This document shows positions 11,867-20,278 of a stretch of 64,000 nucleotides of DNA, in pieces. The DNA comes from Lycium barbarum (taxonomy: Eukaryota; Streptophyta; Magnoliopsida; Solanales; Solanaceae), in NCBI RefSeq assembly GCF_019175385.1, contig NC_083341.1:65815800-65879799 (forward strand), read 5' to 3'. The notes beneath the pieces were generated by a model. That model had not been told where the DNA came from and made no database searches. It saw nothing but the letters and a program-made list of their open reading frames with translations. Both the position numbers and the translations under genes were made by a program. How positions within the stretch are numbered: the first letter of the stretch is position 1; every line of letters begins with the position of its first letter.

Positions 11867-12195
11867 AGCTCCCACTCTTAAGATAACCGGGTCGGTTTAG
11901 TCCACATGGGCGACCCGCAACCCAGACCCAAATATCCAACAATAACAATGACATACAAATATGAATTTTCATCCAAAGACATCTAATTACATAACTTCAA
12001 CACATTACAAATGCTGCCAAACAAAAGGAACATGAAAACAATAAGCAATTAACAACTACAACCCAATATTCTCATTGTCATTTGATCATCGAAGTTGCGA
12101 TGAATCCAATGAATTAACACCACAACATAACAATCACAAGTCATAGTTTGAACACTTTTAAATTTTATTTAACTTTTCTATAGGTCCAATATTAC

Positions 12196-12469
12196 TGTTG
12201 AAGTGTATGACCATCTCATTTAAAAGCTTAAACTATTATAGAGAACACATTTTTATTATTTAATTATATTCTTAACACTCCCCTCCACGTGGGGCCTGAT
12301 TCATTTTTTCATAGGCCAAATACGTGAAAATTCTTTTTGATAACGAGTGGCGGTGAGATTCAATTTCAGGACATGTGTCTGCTCTGATACCATGTTGAAG
12401 TGTATAACATTTCAACTAAAATCTTAAGCTGAGATAGCACACTTTTATTATTTAATTATATTCTCAATA
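12196..12469 (-). mobile_element. TRIM (terminal-repeat retrotransposon in miniature), 274 bp
   Basis: Two direct repeats of about 80 bp (12196-12277 and 12393-12469) start TGTTGAAGTGTAT and end TTCTTAACA and TTCTCAATA. On the minus strand the repeat at 12393-12469 is the 5' LTR. It is followed at once by TGGTATCAGAGC (12381-12392), the exact primer-binding site for initiator-Met tRNA. A purine-rich tract (minus-strand CACGTGGAGGGGAG, 12278-12291) precedes the 3' LTR. The interior is only 115 bp and non-coding. These are the defining TRIM features, a class first described in potato. The flanks ATTAC and ATCTC match at 3 of 5 bases, so the TSD is eroded. Confidence 0.9.
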
Positions 12470-13367
12470 ATCTCGAACTAGAGAATTCTCAGAATCAACA
12501 GCCTTTTTCGTCAAAACATTCCATTCAAGTTGAAGAACATCATTTCCTTTCAAGTTTTCTATCCCTCCAACATCACGTACCAAAAAAACTCTCAAGATCA
12601 ACCACTTTTATCTTCAAACATTTCTTATTGAAGGCATCAATTTCCTTCTTTAAACTACAAATGAGTTTTAAAACTCTAGGAGGAATCTTATTATTGTCTA
12701 ATCTCAATAACCACACTTTTTATCCCGCCCAAAACATAATTACCCCCAATTGTCCATCATAATTGTGCAAAAATTAAAAATACAACTTACATTAATCCCC
12801 TAAACTATCATGGTTTTACTAATTTCATACTTAACTATGTCTTGTTTGTGTTACTCCCGAACTATAGCATTCAAGTGCTAAAGCCTCTCTGATCATTATA
12901 TGCTATGTGCGTGTGTTCCCTCTCCCAAAAAGCTTTGAAAAAGTGTCATGTGGTATTATATGTGTTTAAGGAGGTGTTAACATACACTTTGTCTGGAAAG
13001 AAAATTTTCTATCACTAAGACAATTTTATATTCCATAATCAACGGAGACAAAAAGATAACCAACGGAGGCCCATCTCGCATGTTTTGCTGGAGAAATTAA
13101 ATTTGAGGAACATTTTATTAGTTTTAACTTTTTTGGAAATTACATGATGCACGGCAAAAATTTAACCAACAGGTATAAGATCAAATGTAGAGATTAAGAG
13201 TTTATTACTAATTTTTTTAATCTCTTTTAAAATGGAAGTGAACCGAAATAATCTATCTACTTATCTCATATAAAGAACAAACCTCGTTAGCGAAATATAA
13301 TTCACTTTTTTTCTCTTTAAAAATTACTTTCATATTAGACAAATATAGTAATTTAAATACTTCTTTA
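12470..13367. other. AT-rich intergenic stretch without a recognised gene
   Basis: About 900 bp of AT-rich DNA. The minus strand of 12480-12740 looks like decayed coding sequence (short open pieces broken by stops), but I could not assign a family. Nothing else is supportable. Confidence 0.4.
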
Positions 13368-13628
13368 TGTTATGATTTTTTGGGAGGGAGATGCAAGGAA
13401 CAAGGTAGAAAATATGAATGAAAAACTGTCTCATATAAATTTCATTAATTATAAGCCTTTATATAGGCACATAAATAGAGTAGTAGACTCCTCCTACAAC
13501 AAAAGTATTAGACTCTTATTAAAACTAAAAAGCTGAATATTATACTAAATCAACTATAAGACTTCTCCTACAACTAAACAACTAATTATTCTAGAAAACT
13601 GTAGCAATAACAGATGCAAAATCAAACA
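13368..13628 (-). repeat. 3' LTR of the small element
   Basis: A 261-bp direct repeat, same length as the partner at 14281-14541, with TG/CA ends. The left flank CTTTA is the TSD partner of CTCTA at 14542-14546. Confidence 0.85.
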
Positions 13629-13685
13629 CTCCTCCTTGCTTCTGTTGCTGCAATCTAGAAAAGTTGTTCCTTCTTAATTTCAACT

Positions 13686-13960
13686 CTAGCAATGAGTTTT
13701 TGGATATCTTTGTGAGTGTTTTTGAAATTGCACACATCGATAACATGAGTCTTTCTTCTTGTTCTTCTTCTTGAACTCAATTTTCTTGCATTTTTTCATC
13801 GCATGCTTCAGGTATTTCTCCATGACAACTTTTCTATTCTGTCGATTGAAAGTAATTGTGTAACTTTTATTTTCAAATGAAAGAGAATTATTCTTATACA
13901 TTGTAAAATTGCTTAACTTCATCTTCACTGACCAAATATGATAGTTTTCACCGGTGAAGG
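13686..13960 (-). pseudogene. Captured fragment resembling a BCS1-type AAA-ATPase
   Basis: The minus-strand frame reads W-S-V-K-M-K…SLSFENKSYTITFNR, then VVMEKYLKHAMKKCKKIEF. The spacing of a hydrophobic strand ending in xFxR/K, followed by YLxHxMKxxKxI, matches the N-terminal region just before the Walker A domain of plant mitochondrial-BCS1-like AAA-ATPases (Y-L-F-H…YL-HV-EGK-I). That is family knowledge; no Walker motif is present. After IEFKKKNKKK the frame drifts and soon stops, so no function remains. It sits inside the non-autonomous LTR element, in the same orientation, which suggests transduplication of a host gene piece. It could instead be a chance match, as only about 50 residues align. 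Confidence 0.5.
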
Positions 13961-14054
13961 TTTGTCAGACATTCAAAGAGAGACTATTGCTTGTCATGGT
14001 TGAAAAAATAAGGTTAAAGATAGTATGAATTAAAAATTGGTTTAAATTGGTATT

Positions 14055-14215
14055 GGTTGAAAATAGCCAAGAGCTTTAAAAAGATGCACCAGTTAAAATG
14101 GGTTGAAAATAGCTCTGAGCGTCAAAAATAAGCACGGGTTAAAATAGGTTGAAAATAGCCCTGAGCATTAAAAATAAGCACGGGTTAAATTTGGTTGAAA
14201 ATAGGTATGGGTTAA
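14055..14215. repeat. 46-bp tandem repeat (three and a half units)
   Basis: Units start GGTTGAAAATAG at 14055, 14101, 14147 and 14193, each exactly 46 bp apart, with GAGC(N)8-10AAAAATAAGCACGGGTTAAA inside. The array lies just inside the 5' LTR (minus sense) of the small element. Confidence 0.88.
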
Positions 14216-14280
14216 AAGTTGTCAAAAGTTCTTCAATGAATGCTACAACCCATTAAGATCAATGAAGGCGTTGATAGCAT

Positions 14281-14541
14281 TGTTATGGTTTTTTGGAGAG
14301 AGATGGAAGCAACGAGGTAGAAAATATGAATGAAAAACTGTCTCATATGTATTTTTATTAATTATAAGCCTTTATATAGGGACATAAATAGAATAGTAGA
14401 CTCCTCCTACAACAAAAGTATTAAACTCTTGCTAAAACTAAAAAACTAAATATTATACTAAATCAACTATTATACTTCTCCTACAACTAAACAACTAATT
14501 ATTCTAGAAATCTATATCAGTAAAAGATGCAAAATCCGACA
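14281..14541 (-). repeat. 5' LTR of the small element
   Basis: A 261-bp direct repeat with TG/CA ends, adjoining the degenerate initiator-Met PBS (minus sense) at 14268-14279. Confidence 0.85.
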
Positions 14542-14960
14542 CTCTAATTGTTAGTTTAGAGGATACACACTTACTGATACTGATAAACAGAATACATTCA
14601 CAAATACCTATAGGCACAAGAATAAATACGGTCTCGGTTCATTGAAGCAAAGTAACGAGCTATTTTACATTTTGAGGTCCATTTCTACTCTTATCACTGT
14701 TTCAAGTCATGCTTCAATTTATTTCTATGGATAATTGATTGCTATGATTTGTTTTTCGGTTGAAATCTATAAGTGTAGCAGCTTTCTGTTGAATCAATTT
14801 GTTGAAGTTTGATTCCCAAATGCTGACTCCTAGGATACCAGTGTTAAATGGACCGGATAATGTTTGGGCTTAGATTGATGAAATTGAAGAGTTCTTGCTA
14901 ATGGGTAAATTTGAGTGTCGCGGGCTGATGACTAGAAATCATATTTGGGCTTGAGATAAT

Positions 14961-15480
14961 TTGGATTATTTTTTTGTGCGGAATGTGCTTCAAAGGCACT
15001 GGTCTTTAATTTTTGGCCCTCAAATTGGTGGTCTTTAATTTTTGTCCTTTGCTAAAAACCCTTTGATTCCGAGTTCGAATTCCCGTTTAGCCAAAAATTA
15101 AAAAAAAAATAGTAAGGTAGAGTTTGGATTCGCAAAGCAGAGTTTAGTCTCAAACTCTACCTAATCAGGCAGAGTTTTGCCTTATACCTGAAGGCAAAAC
15201 TCTGCCTTAAGGTAGAGGTTTGCATTACGGCAATTTTTTATTTTTTATTATTCAATTGAAATTTTGCAAAACTCTGCCTTAAGGCCTAACTTTTGCCCGA
15301 ATAGTCATAATTTTGCTACGAAACTTTGCCTTATGATTTTTTTTTTTAATTGAGCCGGGGTTTGAATCCTAGGACCTCGAGGTATTAGGCGAAGGTCAAA
15401 AATTAAAGACCACCAATTTGAGGGGCAAAAATTAAAGACCAGTGCCTTTGAAGGACAATCGTGCAAATGATCCATTTGGA
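14961..15480. mobile_element. Foldback (long inverted repeat) element 1
   Basis: Arms of about 150 bp at the two ends are inverted copies: CAAAGGCACTGGTCTTTAAT (14991) pairs with its complement ending near 15453. Both carry a word like GAGTTCGAATTCC (tRNA box B-like) followed by a poly-A/T run. The centre has short self-complementary words such as GGCAGAGTTTTGCC. No TSD was fixed. Confidence 0.65.
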
Positions 15481-15515
15481 TTCCTGTTATTTTACATTTT
15501 TTTTTTTTGAGTGGA

Positions 15516-15905
15516 TTGACCTTCAAAAGCGTTGGTCTTTAATTTTTGGCCTTCAATTAAAAGAGTGACCGAAAATGCCCCGAGTTCTGGGTTCGAACCT
15601 CTGCTCAGTCAAAAAAAAAAAAAGAATTTCGCAAGGCAAGGCTTTCGCGAAACATCTGCCTTAAGGTCTAACTAACATTTGCCCAAAACTAGGCCTATTG
15701 GGGCAAAAGTTAGTCCTTAAGGCCTAATTTTGGGCAAAAGTTTGCCTTAAGGCCTAACTTTTGCCCCAATAGGCCTAATACAAAACTCTACCTTGCGATA
15801 TTTTTTTTGACTGAGCAAAGGTTCGAATCCAGAACCTCGGGGTATTAGACAAAGGACAAAAATTAAAGACCACCCCTGAATAAGGGCAATTGTGCAAATT
15901 GCCCA
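15516..15905. mobile_element. Foldback element 2
   Basis: Same arm family as its neighbours: GTTGGTCTTTAATTTTTGGC and GGGTTCGAACC at the left (15531-15600), inverse copies at the right (15815-15880). The centre repeats GGCAAAAGTTNG-type words in both orientations (15690-15775). Confidence 0.65.
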
Positions 15906-15940
15906 TTATTTTATCCTTTAGTCGAGCATGCCTAGGTTGT

Positions 15941-16352
15941 AAAATTTGCATGATTTCCCCTATTCGATGGTGGATTTTAATTTTTGGTCTTCGCCTAAAA
16001 TACCCCGAGGTTCTGGGTTCGAACCACGGCTCAGTCAAAATATAATAATTTCGCAAGGCAGAATTTCATAGCAAAATTAGGCCTATTCGGACAAAAGTTG
16101 GCCTTTGAATTCCAGCAGAGTTAAAAAAAAATTATGTCTTGCAAAATTTCGCAAGGCAAACTTTTGTCTTAAGAAAAATTCTATCTTAAGCCTTGCCTTG
16201 CGAAATTATTTTTCTAATGAGCGGGAGTTCGAACCCAGAACCTCGGTTATTTTTTGTCACTTTTTTAAGCGAAGGAAAAAGTTATAGACTAGCAATTTGA
16301 AGGACAAAAGTTAAAGACCAGCTTCTTTGAAGGACAATCCGTACAACAAAAT
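15941..16352. mobile_element. Foldback element 3
   Basis: The left arm holds CCCCGAGGTTCTGGGTTCGA (16001-16020). The right arm holds the inverse (GTTCGAACCCAGAACCTCGG, 16226-16245), and AAAGTTAAAGACCAGC lies further out. It follows element 2 by only about 35 bp. Confidence 0.65.
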
Positions 16353-16836
16353 GAACAATTATAGACAAATGGAGGATCACCTTCAGAGTTGATATGCATT
16401 TTTAGACCCGTTAAATTGTTTGTTTGTTTTACCCGCTTTTGAGAATCATGTATTCATCGTCAGACAATGCCCCGATGTATTGTGTAAAAATGGAGGTTGT
16501 TCGTGAAAAACCCGATAATACAAAATTTTATGAAAAAAAGGGTGTGACATTCCTGACGACTTAATTGGGGATTTAGAATTCAAAGTTTTTTGAAAGATTA
16601 ACTTGAAGCAGCACAAGCTCGCGCTTGGAAAGCAAGTGGCCAGGACACCTTTACAAGGAAACAAACTCGAGTCTTGGCTGCGCACAAGGACTAGGAACAA
16701 AATTATCCTACTCATTTTGTACCTAATACTTAAAAAAAAAAAAAAGGCATTCATATAACTGAAGGACATCTTCTACACGTTCGACGCCATTGGATACCAG
16801 GATTCACTTTTGGGAGCAAGGATTTTGGTTCTTTAC
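16353..16836. other. Intergenic stretch without a recognised gene
   Basis: A 107-codon open frame exists on the minus strand (16446-16769), but it has a low-complexity start and no recognisable domain. I see no other feature. Confidence 0.35.
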
Positions 16837-17043
16837 TGATAGACTATGTAATAGTCTACGTAAAAATTATAAATATTAGGATAATCTTTTCATAATTAGC
16901 AACTGTATATGAGGCATGATCTCTTCCTTATGTAGAGTAATTAGGTCCTATAATTTAGCCTAGTATTATGCTGATAGTTAGATATCTACTTCGTATATAA
17001 TGACTTTCATACATCAATACAGATTACGGATTGATTTCCTACA
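16837..17043 (+). repeat. 5' LTR of the copia element
   Basis: A 207-bp terminal repeat with TG/CA ends, about 95% like 18483-18694 by eye; adjoins the PBS. Confidence 0.88.
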
Positions 17044-17126
17044 TGGTATCAGACTAGGTTTCCTTCCTCGCCTCCTAAACCTAGCCGTAGCCGCCGCCCC
17101 CCTTCCTCCTCCCTCTTCTCTCTTCA

Positions 17127-18470
17127 ATGGCTAACAACAAAATTTTCCATTCTGCTTTAACCGTCACGAATGTGAAATCTTTAATACCAATCACTCTAGA
17201 CATGGAAACCGACCATTATCACGAATGGGCGACACTATTCAAAGTTCTAGCCTGCGTCCACTCTGTACTTGAGCACATCATACCACCAACTGACACCACT
17301 GAACTCACTGCGTACAATGCGACGAAGGCGGCTAATCCTCCGCTCTAGAAACGGCTAGATGCGGTGGTCCTTCAATGGATATACGCCACCGTATCCCATG
17401 ATATTCTTACCTCTATTCTCGTGGCGGATGATGTTGCGGAGGAGGCTTGGAATCGAGTTGCTCAACTTTTTCAAGATAACAAGCACTCAAGGGCAGCGTA
17501 CTTGAAACTGAATTCACCACCACAAAAATGGCAGACTTCGGCTCGGTTATGGCCTATTATAATAGGCTAAAGTCACTCGCGGATCAGCTTGCCAACGTGG
17601 GGTCGCCGGTGTCCGACCAACGTCTGGTCTTGCGTCTCCTTGCAGGCTTACCGGAGACATATGCACACTTTGTCACCACCATCCAGCAGAAGGATGTGTT
17701 GCTCTCTTTCTCTGAAGTGTGTTCCAGACTCAAGCTCGAAGACGCCGTAGCCAAGGAACGTGCCCGCGATTCTAGTCCCGCGGCTCTACTTGTTGACAAT
17801 GATACTCCCTCCCCGCCACCTGGCGGCACCAATAATTCAACTAACCGTCGTGATAATAATCGTGGCAGGAATTCCAACAGGAACAAGGGAAAGGGGAACA
17901 ACCGCGGGAAATCCGGCCGCGGCAGCGGCGGACAGACTAGCCACGGCCAGTGGCCGATGGGACAGCCACCGACAGGGGGCTACTACTGGCCTGCCTAGCC
18001 GCCACAACAGTGGCCACTGCCCCCCTGCCCGTATCCAACAAGGCCTTGGCAGCAGCGTCCCACGACGCCACGGCCCGGCAACAGCATTCTAGGTGCGGGT
18101 CCACGACCTCAGCAGGCCTATTCCATGCATGGTCCGTCCTATTCTAGGTATACTCCAACAGACGTGGAGGCAATAATGCACACTCTGTCCATGCATCAAC
18201 CGGATGATAATTGGTACATGGACACCGGAGCGACTTCCCACATGACTGCCAACTCAGGTACTCTCACGTCTTATTTTAATTTGAGCAATAATTCTAGAAT
18301 CATTGTTGGTAATGGTAGCACTATTCCAATTCCAAGTTGCCCGTGGAGAAGTCCGTGTTCTTCACGTCCCGTCCCGTTACCAGATCGCAGACATCTTCAC
18401 TAAAGGTCTTCCGCGCGTGCTCTTTGATGATTTCAGGGACAGTCTAAGCGTACGATAACCTCCTGCTTCG
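17127..18470 (+). pseudogene. Copia gag-protease fused by deletion to the RNase H tail
   Basis: The frame begins MANNKIFHSALTVTNVK, the N-terminus of a UBN2-type copia Gag. A TAG interrupts it at 17346-17348, a frameshift lies near 17510-17530, and a second TAG at 17996-17998 ends the Gly/Arg/Asn-rich region. Beyond it the frame reads on to a protease start with the catalytic triad, WYMDTGATSHMT (about 18213-18248). Near 18333 the sequence jumps to the C-terminus of the RNase H domain, where VPSRYQIADIFTKGLP is readable in another frame (18366-18413), then a stop. Integrase and RT are absent. Copia order is gag-PR-IN-RT-RH, so one deletion explains this. It is non-functional. Confidence 0.85.
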
Positions 18471-18482
18471 ACTGCGGGGGTG

Positions 18483-18694
18483 TGATAGACTATGTAATAG
18501 TTTACGTAAATATTGTAAATATTAGGATAATCTTTTCATAATTAGCAACTGTATATTAGGCATGATCTCTTCCTTATGTATAGTAATTGGGTCCTATAAT
18601 TTAGCCTAGCCTAATATTATGCTGATAGTTAGATACCTACTTTGTATATAATAACTTTCATACATCAATACAGATTACAGATTGATTTCCTACA
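18483..18694 (+). repeat. 3' LTR of the copia element
   Basis: A 212-bp terminal repeat after the G-rich polypurine tract; right flank ATTAC is the TSD candidate. Confidence 0.88.
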
Positions 18695-19376
18695 ATTACA
18701 GAGTTCTTTCTTTTTTAATCTTTTATTGATTTTTATGTATTCTTGGAATTTATTTGAGATTGCTACCATGACTATGTGTAGCCAAACATTCTAAGGGTAT
18801 GATTCTACCTGAATGTTGATATTTGGATATTAATTTTGATTATTTAATTTATCAGCATTGAGTTATTTATTCATATCCTGAGCTGAGGTATTTGATTGTA
18901 TGACAAGCAATTAGATATTATACATAAATCTTGTACTTGTAACTTATTTATATATATATATATATATATATGGAGCTTAGAATAACTTAATTAGCATAGA
19001 AATTGAACGAATTTCTATGAGTATATTAGTATTCTTGCAGGTTAATAACCCTTGTTGGATTAACCGAAGAATTCAATAGAATTGTTAGATGAAACTATAA
19101 CCCTGAAATATTATTTCTCATTGAATTAAAATCTTCGTTCTAAGTGGGTTAATTAACCAGTTCTTCTTTTAATCACAAATTTTTGTTATTAGAATTAATC
19201 TCAAAAATCATATTGAACATGTTTTTTGGCAACATAAATTAGAATTAGTTTAATTTAATAAATAGTTAATCATAAATCCTTGTAGAAATGATACTTAATC
19301 TTATCATTTTATTAGTTATCGACCGTATATACTCATGTAATTAGTTCCTGATATATTAGGCCCCAACTCTAAATGC
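18695..19376. other. AT-rich intergenic stretch with a short (TA)n run
   Basis: No gene recognised. A TATA dinucleotide run of about 22 bp lies at 18949-18971. Confidence 0.5.
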
Positions 19377-19379
19377 TAA

Positions 19380-19583
19380 GGGCTCGTTTGATATGAGGGA
19401 TAAGGGATAAATAATATCGGGATTAAATTTAAGATGATTCTATCTTACGTTTGGTTGGATAAAATCACGGTGTAACTAATCCTGGAATTAGTTATCACAG
19501 GATTGTAATGTAATTTTATTTCTATGGGAGGGTGAATTAACTAATTCTAGGATAACTTGTTTCCCAACCAACCAAACGACCCC
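19380..19583. mobile_element. Tourist-like (PIF/Harbinger) MITE, 204 bp
   Basis: The terminal inverted repeats are GGGCTCGTTTG (19380) and CAAACGACCCC (ending 19583), differing at one base. TAA stands on both sides (19377-19379 and 19584-19586), the usual 3-bp TSD of PIF/Harbinger elements. It is non-coding. Confidence 0.8.
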
Positions 19584-19606
19584 TAAGAGTGTATTGGTGA
19601 TTTTTA

Positions 19607-20138
19607 ATAAAAATATTTGCCTGAGCCGCGTTGCGAAAGGTTCTTTTTCAAGGAGGGTGAACTTAAAAATACTTTGTCCCATAAAGCTGAACACGTTCAA
19701 TTATTATATACTACGCGAGAAAGAACCACTAATAAACTTTATCTGAAGTACTTAAAAGCATAGTTATAAATTTGCAGTTTCGCCGTAATTGAGAGGCAAC
19801 TTTAGTCAGGTAAGTAATATAGTAAGGAATAACTTTCACTTGAACATCAATTTCTCAAATGGAAAAGGAAGTTTGGTTAAACCTATGTTAAACGACAGAA
19901 ACGTTAAAGATTTATTGTCGAGGAATTCACCAGATACATCACAATTCCGCAGGAAAAAAGTTCAATGATGTACGTCTTTATTGGATGATAATTAATTAAA
20001 CTTACATCCATAACTCGACCCTTTTTTTTCACTCTTTTATTTTAAAAGTTGATTGAAATGGAATACTGTAATTTTGTGGTTTTCTACGTAATGCACGTGG
20101 GCAAATAAAATTTATCATCCTCATTCTTTGTTTAATAC
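19607..20138. repeat. Left paralogue of a segmental duplication (part 1)
   Basis: Matches 49094-49755 in order and orientation (GCCTGAGCC…GAACACGTTCAATTATT…AAATGGAAAAGGAAGTTTGG…TTCTTTGTTTAATA). The match resumes at 22965-23170 against 49756-50025. No gene is readable in either copy. Confidence 0.8.
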
Positions 20139-20219
20139 AAGATGGCCTATGCCCTGCGCACGGGCCCAACATTTCGAATTATAGTGTATCTATGTATATG
20201 TAGTTGTGTTTAGATAGTG

Positions 20220-20278
<59 letters not shown>

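Larger units (their letters stand above)
13368..14541 (-). mobile_element. Small non-autonomous LTR retrotransposon, 1,174 bp
   Basis: Two 261-bp direct repeats (13368-13628 and 14281-14541), both TGTTATG…ACA, are about 90% alike. Read on the minus strand, the 5' LTR (14281-14541) is followed by TGCTATCAACGC, a decayed form of the initiator-Met PBS TGGTATCAGAGC (9 of 12). A purine tract (CAGAAGCAAGGAGGAG, just inside 13628) precedes the 3' LTR. The flanks CTTTA and CTCTA form a one-mismatch TSD. The 652-bp interior has no retroelement gene but carries a probable host gene fragment and a 46-bp repeat array. Confidence 0.88.
16837..18694 (+). mobile_element. Internally deleted Ty1/copia element, 1,858 bp
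   Basis: Short LTRs (16837-17043 and 18483-18694) start TGATAGACTATG and end TTTCCTACA. The 5' LTR is followed directly by TGGTATCAGA (17044-17053), the initiator-Met PBS. A purine tract GACTGCGGGGGTG precedes the 3' LTR. The flanks TTTAC and ATTAC form a one-mismatch TSD. The interior holds a broken gag, the protease start and only the last 40 or so residues of the RNase H end. Confidence 0.9.

Noticed and set aside
15060..16240. GGTTCGAA-type box B words as tRNA genes
   Set aside because: No cloverleaf or box A at the right distance; they sit inside foldback arms and are SINE-like at most.
16446..16769. 107-codon minus-strand frame before the copia element
   Set aside because: Low-complexity start (poly-T derived Phe run) and no recognised domain.
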